NCBI RefSeq assembly: GCF_016900355.1
Contig: NZ_JACJKA010000002.1
Coordinates: 186,001-250,000 of the forward strand
Length of the DNA stretch: 64,000 bases
Source: Bacteroides mediterraneensis
Lineage (GTDB): Bacteria; Bacteroidota; Bacteroidia; Bacteroidales; Bacteroidaceae
Reading direction: 5' to 3'
The notes beneath the pieces were generated by a model. It did no database searches and had not been told where the DNA came from. It worked only from the letters and a program-made list of their open reading frames with translations. Positions 56,511 through 64,000 of the stretch are shown here, in pieces (position 1 is the stretch's first letter; the number at the start of each line of letters is the position of its first letter). The position numbers and the translations under genes are program-made.

Positions 56511-57077
56511 TTAGTGTTGGAGAAAATTGCGGATGGTCTGCAAGGCTTCCGCTTTGGCCTTTTCCAGGTCGTCGTTGACAATCACCACGTCGAATTTATC
56601 GGCATAACCCAGTTCGAAAGAGGCTTTTGCCAGACGGCTCTCGATGACTTCGGGCGCATCGGTACCTCGACCGATCAGTCGCTTGCGGAGTTCTTCGATA
56701 GAGGGCGGCTGGATGAAGACCGACAGTGCCCGGTCGCCATAGAATTTCTTGATGTTGCATCCACCCACCACGTCGACGTCGAAAATCACATTCTGTCCGG
56801 CGGCGAGCTGTTTTTCTACCTGTGCCTTCAGGGTACCGTAGAAACGGTCCTTGTATACTTCTTCGTATTCCAGAAACTCGTTATTGGCAATGCGCTGCTT
56901 GAATTCTTCCGGAGTCAGGAAGAAATATTCCACACCGTTCTGTTCCGTGCCACGGGGAGCGCGGCTGGTGGCAGAGATAGAGAATGCCAGGTTCAGGTTC
57001 TGTGTCAGCAAGTAGTTGATGATGGTGGACTTGCCGGAGCCGGAAGGGGCTGAAAATATGATAAGTTTGCCTGCCAT
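56511..57077 (-). CDS. gmk: Guanylate kinase
   Basis: ATP-dependent phosphorylation of GMP to GDP. 188 residues, family length. P-loop KLIIFSAPSGSGKSTIINYL; GMP-binding SATSRAPRGTEQNGVEYFFL; lid region VFIQPPSIEELRKRLIGRG. It lies 6 bp after yicC. Confidence 0.96.
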   Translation of the reverse strand: MAGKLIIFSAPSGSGKSTIINYLLTQNLNLAFSISATSRAPRGTEQNGVEYFFLTPEEFKQRIANNEFLEYEEVYKDRFYGTLKAQVEKQLAAGQNVIFDVDVVGGCNIKKFYGDRALSVFIQPPSIEELRKRLIGRGTDAPEVIESRLAKASFELGYADKFDVVIVNDDLEKAKAEALQTIRNFLQH

Positions 57078-57083
57078 ATGTTT

Positions 57084-57959
57084 TTACATTACGTTCAACA
57101 CTTGTTCCTTGATTTGTTCCAGCTCGTCTTTCATCTGTACCACGAGATTCTGCATCTCGGCATGGTTCGACTTGCTGCCGGTAGTATTGATTTCGCGGCC
57201 CATTTCCTGTGCGATGAAGCCTAACTTCTTGCCCTGTCCGTGTCCACCTGCCATGGTTTCGCGGAAATATTTCAGGTGGTTGGCTAGACGCTGTTTTTCT
57301 TCGTTGATGTCCAGTTTCTCGATGTAGTAAATCAGTTCCTGTTCCAGACGGTTCTTGTCGTAGTCAATGCTCAGGGTCTTTTCCAGTGCGTCGGTGATGC
57401 GTTCCCGGATTTTGGTCACACGTTCCTTTTCGTAAGGTTCAATGGATTTGAGCAACCGTTCGATGTTGTCCAGTTTTTCCGTGAACTTCTTTTCGAGGGC
57501 GGCACCTTCCTGCTTGCGGAAGTCTACTAGGTGTTGCAAGGCCTCTTCAATGGTCTGTTTGGCCACAGCCCATTCTTCGTCCGACAGTTCCTGTACATCT
57601 ACGCGCGTCAGCACGTCAGGCATGCGCAACAGGGTGGCAAACCAGTCCTCTGGCAACGGAATGTGGCAAGTTTCAGAAATAGTCTTTATCTGGTTGTAAT
57701 AGTTTTCTACGAGAGCGGTATTGATGGGAGTGGCCGATTCGGCGGCGTCTTTTTCCACCCATATACAGAAATCCACTTTTCCGCGTTCCAAGGTCTGGGT
57801 AATCAGGTTGCGGATTTCCATTTCTTTTTCACGATACAATGGAGCGATGCGTGTGGACAAGTCCATTGCTTTGCTGTTCAACGATTTGATTTCTACGTTG
57901 ATTTTTTTGTCTCCGAAGGCGGTGGTTGCTTTGCCGTATCCGGTCATTGACTGTATCAT
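57084..57959 (-). CDS. yicC: YicC/YloC family endoribonuclease
   Basis: 291 residues, family length. N-terminal MIQSMTGYGKATTAFGDKKI, central EIKSLNSKAMDLSTRI, and the C-terminal DUF1732 block with KKLGFIAQEMGREINTTGSK and VQMKDELEQIKEQVLNV. Related proteins act in RNA turnover. First gene of the yicC-gmk-small protein-nadD run. An AAGGAG lies just before the ATG, a clear Shine-Dalgarno of the kind that is uncommon in Bacteroides. Confidence 0.93.
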   Translation of the reverse strand: MIQSMTGYGKATTAFGDKKINVEIKSLNSKAMDLSTRIAPLYREKEMEIRNLITQTLERGKVDFCIWVEKDAAESATPINTALVENYYNQIKTISETCHIPLPEDWFATLLRMPDVLTRVDVQELSDEEWAVAKQTIEEALQHLVDFRKQEGAALEKKFTEKLDNIERLLKSIEPYEKERVTKIRERITDALEKTLSIDYDKNRLEQELIYYIEKLDINEEKQRLANHLKYFRETMAGGHGQGKKLGFIAQEMGREINTTGSKSNHAEMQNLVVQMKDELEQIKEQVLNVM

Positions 57960-57990
57960 AACTCCTTTTGCTTTTTAATCATTATGAATG

Positions 57991-57998
57991 CAAAGGTA
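57991..57998 (-). promoter_or_regulatory. -7 promoter element of the yicC operon
   Basis: The minus strand reads TACCTTTG, a full match, 32 bp before the yicC start codon. Confidence 0.6.
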
Positions 57999-58142
57999 GG
58001 AAAAATCTGCATAAAGCGTAAGCGGCTGTGTAAAAAACGTATGAAAATCCCTGTTTGGCATGCAGATAAAACCTTGCAGCTCCTGTGGCAAAAGTGTTTT
58101 TCGGCTTGTATCTTTTCCTAAAATTGCTGGTATTTTTTCTGT

Positions 58143-58228
58143 CCCACAGTGTGGGATACAAAAACCACACTGTGGGATATATATTTCACACTGCGGGATA
58201 CAAATCCCGCAGTGTGAAACAGAGAATA
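58143..58228. repeat. 21-bp tandem repeat array between yicC and tsaB
   Basis: TGTGGGATA starts at 58150 and 58171, TGCGGGATA at 58192 and the decayed TGTGAAACA at 58213, an exact 21-bp period. Units: 58145-58165, 58166-58186, 58187-58207, 58208-58228. The core is palindromic (CCCACAGTGTGGG at 58143-58155). The sequence differs from the 22-bp arrays, but the layout is the same: midway between two divergent -7 elements, with no spacers. The remainder of this 449-bp gap holds no gene. Confidence 0.82.
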
Positions 58229-58370
58229 TTCCTTGGGGTTCGGAAAAAATCTCTTAGGAGGATGAAATTTTACAGATCGGGAGGAGGAAATTTGCAAGAC
58301 TGGTCTGCCTTTCGGGAGAGGGTTCGTCACTTTCTGCGCCTTTTTTCGTGAGAGAGTGAGAAGAAAAGTG

Positions 58371-58378
58371 TATATTTG
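58371..58378 (+). promoter_or_regulatory. -7 promoter element of tsaB
   Basis: TATATTTG, a full match, 30 bp before the ATG at 58409; it argues against longer in-frame starts. Confidence 0.6.
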
Positions 58379-58408
58379 CAGACTAATATAATTGTATTGA
58401 ATTTAATT

Positions 58409-59098
58409 ATGTCGTGCATTTTACATATTGAAACGTCGACGGAAGTCTGCTCTGTGGCAGTGAGCCAGGACGGAGCTTCCATTTTCTCGAAAGAAGATTT
58501 TAACGGCCCCTCACATGCGACGGTGCTGGGTGTGTTTGTGGATGAAGCTTTGTCGTTTGCCGACAGTCATGCCATTCCGGTGGATGCGGTAGCGGTGAGC
58601 TGTGGCCCGGGGTCCTATACGGGACTGCGTATCGGGGTGTCCATGGCAAAGGGAATCTGCTACGGACGGAACATTCCGTTGATCGGGCTTCCTACGCTGG
58701 AGGTGATGTGTGTGCCGGTACTGCTGGCCCACGACCTGCCGGAAGATGCTCTGCTTTGCCCGATGATTGATGCCCGCCGGATGGAAGTGTATGCGGCGGT
58801 GTACAACCGTGCGTTGAAGGTGCAGCGTGAAATCAGTGCGGATATTGTGGACGAAAACTCGTATGCGGAGTTTTTGGAAAAACATCCGGTGTATTTCTTT
58901 GGCAACGGAGCGGACAAATGCAAGGAGAAACTGACGCATCCCAATGCTCATTTCCTGGACAACGTGCATCCGTTGGCCAAATGGATGTTCCCGCTGGCCG
59001 AAAAAGCGATGGCTACGCAGGACTTCAAGGATGTGGCCTATTTCGAACCTTTCTATCTCAAGGAATTTGTAGCCTCCAAGCCGAAGAAGCTGCTGTAA
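58409..59098 (+). CDS. tsaB: tRNA threonylcarbamoyladenosine protein TsaB
   Basis: 229 residues from MSCILHIETST. Non-catalytic ASKHA-fold partner of TsaD in the t6A modification of ANN-decoding tRNAs. Landmarks: HIETSTEVCSVAVSQDG, GPSHATVL, VSCGPGSYTGLRIGVSMAKG. It opens the rightward housekeeping run and is followed by a 67-bp gap and the DUF4290 gene. Confidence 0.94.
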   Translation: MSCILHIETSTEVCSVAVSQDGASIFSKEDFNGPSHATVLGVFVDEALSFADSHAIPVDAVAVSCGPGSYTGLRIGVSMAKGICYGRNIPLIGLPTLEVMCVPVLLAHDLPEDALLCPMIDARRMEVYAAVYNRALKVQREISADIVDENSYAEFLEKHPVYFFGNGADKCKEKLTHPNAHFLDNVHPLAKWMFPLAEKAMATQDFKDVAYFEPFYLKEFVASKPKKLL

Positions 59099-59165
59099 AC
59101 CAAGAATTTGCAGAGCTGGATGCAGCGAAAAGAAGGAATTGAATTGATTGAATAATAAGTTTTAT

Positions 59166-59765
59166 ATGGAGTATAATACCCAGCAACGAAAATTACCGCT
59201 TCCGGAATATGGAAGAAGTGTGCAGAACATGGTGGACTATGCGTTGACCATCGAAGACCGTGCAGAGCGTCAGCGGTGTGCCAATACCATCGTGAACATT
59301 ATGGGAGGGATGTTTCCCCAGTTGCGCGACGTGGAGGACTTCCGCCATAAGCTGTGGGACCATCTGGCCATCATGTCCGACTTTAAACTGGATATTGACT
59401 ATCCGGTGGATATCGTGAAGAAGGAAAGTCTGGAAGTGAAGCCGGAGCGGATTCCTTATTCACCGAATGTCATCCGTTACCGCCACTATGGAAGGTTCAT
59501 TCAGGATTTGATTAAGATTGCGGTGGACTATCCTGAGGGTGAAGAGAAAGACCAGTTGATTAAATACATCGCCAACCACATGAAGAAAGACTATATCAAC
59601 TTCAACAAGGATGGGGTGGAAGACCAGAAGATTCTGGATGATTTGTGCGAATTGTCCGACGGACGCATCAAGTTGTCGGCCGATGACTTGCATCTGGTAG
59701 AACAGCGTTCTTTCGGTCCGCGTCGCCGTCAGATGAACAACAACCAGCAGAAGAAGAAATATTAA
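59166..59765 (+). CDS. DUF4290 family protein
   Basis: 199 residues from the ATG at 59166; a longer TTG start at 59148 is weaker. It is soluble, with a mainly helical N-terminal part (LPEYGRSVQNMVDYALTIED) and a central YRHYGRFIQDLIKIAVDYPEG. The C-terminal tail is basic and rich in Asn/Gln (RRRQMNNNQQKKKY). This is a Bacteroidota family of unknown function, usually next to murA and rimM in my recollection, as here (16 bp before murA). Confidence 0.88.
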   Translation: MEYNTQQRKLPLPEYGRSVQNMVDYALTIEDRAERQRCANTIVNIMGGMFPQLRDVEDFRHKLWDHLAIMSDFKLDIDYPVDIVKKESLEVKPERIPYSPNVIRYRHYGRFIQDLIKIAVDYPEGEEKDQLIKYIANHMKKDYINFNKDGVEDQKILDDLCELSDGRIKLSADDLHLVEQRSFGPRRRQMNNNQQKKKY

Positions 59766-59781
59766 CTAAAAACCGGATACT

Positions 59782-61089
59782 ATGGCTTCATTTGTAATCG
59801 AAGGAGGACACAAACTGCAGGGGGAGATTGTGCCTCAAGGTGCTAAAAACGAGGTGTTGCAGGTGCTTTGTGCCACTTTGCTGACCGACGAGGAAGTGAC
59901 CATCTCGAACATTCCGAACATCCTGGATGTCAATAATCTGATTCAGTTGCTCCGGGATATGGGGGTAAAGGTGGCCAAGACAGGACGTCACACGTTTTCT
60001 TTCCAGGCCGACAGCGTGAATTTGGCTTATCTGGAGAGTGACGAATTTCTGGGCCGCTGCTCCAAGCTGCGGGGGTCTGTCATGCTGGTGGGACCGCTGA
60101 TTTCCCGTTTCGGCAAGGCCATGATTTCCAAACCGGGAGGTGACAAGATTGGTCGCCGTCGGTTGGACACGCATTTCCTGGGTATCCAGAAATTAGGGGC
60201 CTCGTTCGATTATGATGCCGTAAAAGGACGGTTCTGCATTACCGCCGACAAGTTGAAAGGTACGTACATGTTGCTGGATGAGGCTTCTGTGACGGGTACG
60301 GCCAACATTATCATGGCGGCGGTACTGGCTGAAGGAGTGACTACCATCTACAATGCGGCCTGTGAGCCTTATGTGCAGCAGCTGTGCCGGATGTTGAACC
60401 GGATGGGGGCCAAGATTTCGGGCATCGCTTCCAACTTGCTAACCATCGAAGGAGTGAAGAGCCTGAAAGGTTGCACGCATACGGTACTGCCGGACATGAT
60501 TGAGGTGGGAAGTTTTATCGGCATGGCGGCTATGACGGCCAGTGAAATTACCATCAAGAATGTGTCGTATGAGAACTTGGGTATTATTCCCGACAGCTTC
60601 CGTCGGTTGGGTATTCACCTGGAACAACGGGGCGACGACATTTATATACCGGCTCAGGAGCACTATCAGATTGATTCTTTCTTGGACGGTTCTATCATGA
60701 CGATTGCCGACGCACCGTGGCCGGGACTGACTCCCGACTTGCTGAGTGTGATGCTGGTGGTGGCTACGCAGGCCAAGGGTAGTGTGCTGATTCATCAGAA
60801 GATGTTTGAAAGCCGTCTGTTCTTCGTGGACAAGCTGATTGACATGGGAGCACAGATTATCTTGTGCGACCCGCACCGGGCCGTAGTCATCGGGCACGAC
60901 CGTAACTTCTGCCTGCGGGGAGGCAACATGACTTCTCCGGATATCCGTGCCGGTATTGCCTTGCTGATAGCCGCACTGGGTGCGAAAGGCATCAGCCACA
61001 TTCACAACATTGAGCAGATTGACCGGGGATACCAGCATATCGAACAGCGACTGAGCGCGTTGGGAGCACGTATCACCCGTATAGAATAA
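59782..61089 (+). CDS. murA: UDP-N-acetylglucosamine 1-carboxyvinyltransferase, Asp-type
   Basis: First committed step of peptidoglycan synthesis: transfer of enolpyruvate from PEP to UDP-GlcNAc. 435 residues. Landmarks: GAKNEVLQVLCATLL, LRGSVMLVGPL, ASVTGTANIIMAAV and the C-terminal IDRGYQHIEQRL. In the loop that normally holds the catalytic Cys (E. coli Cys115) the sequence is KPGGDKIGRRRLDTHF, with Asp121 at that position. Such Cys-to-Asp enzymes stay active but are not alkylated by fosfomycin. It is 16 bp after DUF4290 and 3 bp before rimM. Confidence 0.96.
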   Translation: MASFVIEGGHKLQGEIVPQGAKNEVLQVLCATLLTDEEVTISNIPNILDVNNLIQLLRDMGVKVAKTGRHTFSFQADSVNLAYLESDEFLGRCSKLRGSVMLVGPLISRFGKAMISKPGGDKIGRRRLDTHFLGIQKLGASFDYDAVKGRFCITADKLKGTYMLLDEASVTGTANIIMAAVLAEGVTTIYNAACEPYVQQLCRMLNRMGAKISGIASNLLTIEGVKSLKGCTHTVLPDMIEVGSFIGMAAMTASEITIKNVSYENLGIIPDSFRRLGIHLEQRGDDIYIPAQEHYQIDSFLDGSIMTIADAPWPGLTPDLLSVMLVVATQAKGSVLIHQKMFESRLFFVDKLIDMGAQIILCDPHRAVVIGHDRNFCLRGGNMTSPDIRAGIALLIAALGAKGISHIHNIEQIDRGYQHIEQRLSALGARITRIE

Positions 61090-61092
61090 GGT

Positions 61093-61605
61093 ATGATCAG
61101 AAAAGAAGAAGTTTTTAAGATCGGAATCATCAACAAACCGCATGGGGTGAAAGGTGAAGTGTCGTTTACGTTTACCGACGACATCTTTGACCGTGTGGAT
61201 TGTGACTACTTGATTTTGTTGCTGGACGGAATTTTGGTTCCGTTCTTCATCGAGGAGTATCGTTTCCGCTCCGACAACGTGGCCCTGGTGAAATTTGAGG
61301 GCGTGGATACGGCGGAAAAGGCCCGTAGCTTTACCAATGTGGAAGTGTATTTCCCGGTGAAATACATGGACGAGCAGGAGGAAATCACGTCGTGGAATTT
61401 CTTCGTCGGCTTTAAGGTGCATGATGTGCATCACGGCGATTTGGGCGAAGTGGTGGATGTAGACGATACGACGATGAATGTGCTGTTCGTCATCGAGAAG
61501 GAAGGGGAGGAACTGCTTCTTCCGGCGCATGAGGAATTTATTCTGGATATAGATAGGGTACAGAAAGTGATGACCGTGGATATTCCCGACGGATTGTTGG
61601 ACTAA
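61093..61605 (+). CDS. rimM: Ribosome maturation factor RimM
   Basis: 170 residues. The N-terminal beta-barrel starts [18 protein letters not shown]; the C-terminal PRC-barrel has [21 protein letters not shown] and ends [14 protein letters not shown] plus the VDIPDGLLD tail. It assists 30S head assembly through S19. 3 bp after murA; trmD is not adjacent as it is in proteobacteria. Confidence 0.95.
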   Translation: MIRKEEVFKIGIINKPHGVKGEVSFTFTDDIFDRVDCDYLILLLDGILVPFFIEEYRFRSDNVALVKFEGVDTAEKARSFTNVEVYFPVKYMDEQEEITSWNFFVGFKVHDVHHGDLGEVVDVDDTTMNVLFVIEKEGEELLLPAHEEFILDIDRVQKVMTVDIPDGLLD

Positions 61606-61621
61606 CTAACACAGTGAGAGT

Positions 61622-62476
61622 ATGAGAAAGAAAGGTCGTAAGGCATTTTGGAAGAACATCAAGTTTAAGTATAAACTGACGATTATCAACGAAAACACCT
61701 TGGAGGAGGTGGTAGGTATCCATGTGTCGAAATTGAACGGCTTTTCTGTATTGCTGGCGGCCTGTACGGTAATTTTCCTGTTGGCAGCCATTATCCTTGT
61801 GTTTACCCCTTTGCGGAACTACCTGCCGGGATACATGAACAGTGAGGTCCGTTCGCAGGTGGTGACCAACGCTTTAAAGGCAGATTCGCTGGTGGAGGCG
61901 CTCGATCGTCAGAACCAGTACATCATGAACATCCAGGATATCTTCAGTGGAAAAGTCAGCGTGGATACGGTACAGTCTATCGATTCGTTGACTACCATCC
62001 GCACGAATGAACTGATGAACCGTTCGAAGGAGGAAGATGATTTCCGTCGGAAATACGAGGCACGGCAGAAAGCTGAATCAGCTGCCGAAGAAGACCATAA
62101 ATTGTCCGATTTGTTGTTTTTCCGTCCTACTAAGGGGATTGTGATGAAAGATTTTGCGCCATCGCGTCAGCATTACGGCGTGGATATGGCGGCGGTCATG
62201 GATGAAAGCATCGTGGCGGCCATGGACGGCAAGGTGATGATGGTGGTGCAGACGGCCGACAAGGGGTTCCTGATTCAGATTCAGCATGAACAGAATTTTA
62301 TTTCCGTCTATAAACATTGCGGTACCCCGAGGAAAAAGGAAGGTGACCGCGTAAAAGGAGGAGAAGTTATCGCATTGGCCGGAACGGAAGATGAGGGCAA
62401 ACATGTGTCATACGTGCATTTTGAGCTGTGGCACGAGGGAACTCCCATTGATCCGGCGAAATATGTTGTATTTTAA
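61622..62476 (+). CDS. M23 (LytM-like) peptidase-family protein with altered HxH motif
   Basis: 284 residues, one N-terminal membrane helix (about 41-63), a coiled-coil part (about 75-165, rich in Glu/Lys/Arg), then the LytM domain (about 175-284). The zinc motif HYGVD is intact, and the YKHCG histidine and final VHFELWH histidine (H266) are present. The residue two before H266, which is the catalytic His of the usual HxH motif, is Tyr264. The protein may therefore be an inactive regulator of cell-wall enzymes, or retain some activity. 16 bp after rimM, 4 bp before dxr. Confidence 0.85.
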   Translation: MRKKGRKAFWKNIKFKYKLTIINENTLEEVVGIHVSKLNGFSVLLAACTVIFLLAAIILVFTPLRNYLPGYMNSEVRSQVVTNALKADSLVEALDRQNQYIMNIQDIFSGKVSVDTVQSIDSLTTIRTNELMNRSKEEDDFRRKYEARQKAESAAEEDHKLSDLLFFRPTKGIVMKDFAPSRQHYGVDMAAVMDESIVAAMDGKVMMVVQTADKGFLIQIQHEQNFISVYKHCGTPRKKEGDRVKGGEVIALAGTEDEGKHVSYVHFELWHEGTPIDPAKYVVF

Positions 62477-62480
62477 AGTT

Positions 62481-63638
62481 ATGAGAAAACAGATTGCCAT
62501 ATTAGGTTCTACCGGATCCATCGGTACGCAGGCTCTTCAGGTTATTGGGGAGCATCCGGATTTGTATGAGGTGTATGCGCTTACGGCCAACAACAAGGTG
62601 GAATTGCTGGCTGAACAGGCACGCAAGTTTCACCCGGAAGTGGTGGTGATAGCGAATGAGGATAAGTATGCGGCGTTGAAGGAAGCATTGGCCGACGAGC
62701 CGGTGAAGGTGTATGCCGGAGCTGAGGCGTTGTGTCAGGTGGTTGAGTCGCAGCCTATCGACATCGTCTTGACGGCCATGGTGGGATATGCGGGTTTGAA
62801 ACCGACCATCAATGCCATCAAGGCTGGAAAAACGATTGCATTGGCCAACAAGGAAACGTTGGTGGTAGCCGGGGAACTGATTACCGGGTTGGCGCAGCAG
62901 TATAAGACACCAATATTGCCGGTAGATTCTGAACATTCGGCCATTTTCCAGTGTTTGGAAATTAACAATCCCGTACACAAGGTGATTCTGACGGCTTCTG
63001 GAGGTCCGTTCCGTACGTTTACGATGGAACAGTTGCAGACGGTGACCAAGGAGCAGGCCTTGAAGCATCCCAACTGGTCGATGGGCGCGAAAATCACGAT
63101 TGATTCTGCGTCGATGATGAACAAAGGCTTTGAGGTGATTGAAGCCAAATGGCTGTTTGGAGTGACTCCTGCACAGATTGAGGTGGTGGTACATCCGCAG
63201 TCGGTGATTCATTCCATGGTGGAATTTGAAGACGGGGCAGTGAAAGCCCAGCTGGGTGTACCCGATATGCGTCTGCCCATCCAGTATGCGTTCTCGTATC
63301 CGAAGCGGGAGCATCTTTCGGGCGAACGGTTGGATTTCGCCAAATACAATACGTTGACTTTCGAAAAGCCGGACACGCAGCGTTTCCGTAACTTGTCACT
63401 GGCTTACGAAGCCCTGCATCAGGGAGGAAATATGCCTTGCATCGTGAATGCGGCCAATGAGGTGGTGGTAGCGGCCTTCCTGAAAGACCAGATTTCATTC
63501 TTGGGAATGAGTGACGTGATTGAAAAGGCGATGACCCGCGTACCTTTCATCCAGACACCTACCTATGGCGATTATGTAGCCACGGATGCAGAAACCCGTC
63601 GTATTGCGGCAGAACTGGTGATTAACGGAATGAAATAA
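62481..63638 (+). CDS. dxr: 1-deoxy-D-xylulose 5-phosphate reductoisomerase
   Basis: NADPH-dependent second step of the MEP isoprenoid pathway. 385 residues from MRKQIAILGSTGSIGTQAL at 62481; the longer in-frame ATG starts inside the M23 gene. Metal-binding and active-site regions: ALANKETLVVAGE, VDSEHSAIFQCL, ASGGPFRT, MMNKGFEVIEAKWLF. It shares the run with murA and rseP; ispD of the same pathway is at 28 kb. Confidence 0.97.
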   Translation: MRKQIAILGSTGSIGTQALQVIGEHPDLYEVYALTANNKVELLAEQARKFHPEVVVIANEDKYAALKEALADEPVKVYAGAEALCQVVESQPIDIVLTAMVGYAGLKPTINAIKAGKTIALANKETLVVAGELITGLAQQYKTPILPVDSEHSAIFQCLEINNPVHKVILTASGGPFRTFTMEQLQTVTKEQALKHPNWSMGAKITIDSASMMNKGFEVIEAKWLFGVTPAQIEVVVHPQSVIHSMVEFEDGAVKAQLGVPDMRLPIQYAFSYPKREHLSGERLDFAKYNTLTFEKPDTQRFRNLSLAYEALHQGGNMPCIVNAANEVVVAAFLKDQISFLGMSDVIEKAMTRVPFIQTPTYGDYVATDAETRRIAAELVINGMK

Positions 63639-63678
63639 GAAGTGTAATCATATAAATAAAGAAAGAAGTTAAGTAGAA

Positions 63679-64000
63679 ATGGAAACATTTTTGATTCGTG
63701 CCCTTCAGTTGATTCTCAGCTTGTCTTTGCTGGTGATTATCCATGAGGGGGGACATTTTTTCTTCGCCCGTCTGTTTAAGATTCGGGTGGAGAAGTTTTA
63801 TATATTCTTTGACCCTTGGTTTTCGCTGTTCAAATACAAACCGAAGAACAGTGACACGGAATATGGAGTAGGATGGCTGCCGTTAGGCGGATATTGCAAG
63901 ATTTCGGGAATGATTGATGAGTCAATGGATACCGAACAGATGAAACAGCCTGCCCAACCGTGGGAATTTCGTTCCAAACCGGCTTGGCAACGCTTGCTGG
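63679..64000 (+). CDS. rseP: RseP/site-2 protease, partial
   Basis: The first 107 codons of a membrane metalloprotease; the rest lies beyond the window. The first helix carries the zinc site HEGGHFFFARLFKIRVEKF (HExxH). GVGWLPLGGYCKISGMIDES is the usual following block. It acts in regulated cleavage of membrane proteins, such as anti-sigma factors. The start at 63679 follows dxr by 40 bp, an order common in bacteria. Confidence 0.94.
   Translation, partial: METFLIRALQLILSLSLLVIIHEGGHFFFARLFKIRVEKFYIFFDPWFSLFKYKPKNSDTEYGVGWLPLGGYCKISGMIDESMDTEQMKQPAQPWEFRSKPAWQRLL

Noticed and set aside
57960-58408. Small gene in the yicC-tsaB gap
   Set aside because: Short frames here (65-88 codons) run through the 21-bp array and have no coding character.
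60439-61530. A 363-codon minus-strand frame
   Set aside because: Covers murA and rimM in antisense, crossing the boundary of two real genes.

Overview
The window is a chromosomal segment of a gut Bacteroidales bacterium, most likely family Bacteroidaceae (Bacteroides/Phocaeicola type). The reasons are a SusC/SusD pair run by a hybrid two-component system, a Ser-type sulfatase and many glycosidases, surface lipoproteins, the Bacteroides -7 promoter element TAnnTTTG before at least 17 genes, and the argR-GNAT-argG-argC-argD order typical of the group. The species is not resolved. No rRNA, tRNA, CRISPR array, complete insertion sequence or prophage is visible.

Layout, left to right. 1-6.5 kb: a partial GH89 alpha-N-acetylglucosaminidase, a MATE exporter, a small membrane protein, proC and a sialate O-acetylesterase-like SGNH esterase. 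6.5-11.2 kb: the arginine operon, read leftwards (argR, GNAT, argG, argC, argD). 11.3-17.1 kb: a methyltransferase, then a leftward TonB receptor/DUF4374 lipoprotein/PepSY operon that resembles the XusABC xenosiderophore system. 17.2-24.3 kb: HAD phosphatase, proB, a GH109-like oxidoreductase with a small helical protein, an XRE-cupin regulator with an acyl-CoA ligase, and nadK. 24.5-30.6 kb: pdxJ, exbB, exbD, tonB, DJ-1, ispD, recG. 30.7-53.4 kb: a polysaccharide-utilization locus (PUL) with HTCS regulator, SusC, SusD, S1_11-like sulfatase, GH20, a GH29-GH16 fusion, a second GH20, a CE1-like esterase and GH3. 53.4-64 kb: housekeeping genes (GNAT, menA, metallophosphoesterase, nadD, gmk, yicC, tsaB, DUF4290, murA, rimM, M23 peptidase, dxr, start of rseP).

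How the genes work together: the PUL enzymes (6-sulfo-GlcNAc sulfatase, beta-hexosaminidases, fucosidase joined to an endo-acting GH16) fit a sulfated, fucosylated host glycan such as mucin O-glycan or keratan-like poly-LacNAc. GH89 and the sialate esterase fit the same host-glycan diet. ExbB/ExbD/TonB would energise both the SusC importer and the Xus-like receptor.

The most unusual signals are: (1) short tandem arrays with an exact 22-bp or 21-bp period and palindromic cores, each lying midway between two divergent promoters; the two 22-bp arrays have the same sequence and sit upstream of proC and proB; (2) a GH29-GH16 fusion enzyme; (3) 15-bp and 14-bp direct repeats with exactly 21-bp spacing upstream of GH89 and of susC, which look like regulator operators; (4) an AT-rich PUL core inserted among more GC-rich genes; (5) a 24-bp palindrome over the promoter of the iron-uptake operon; (6) a MurA with Asp in place of the fosfomycin-target Cys.
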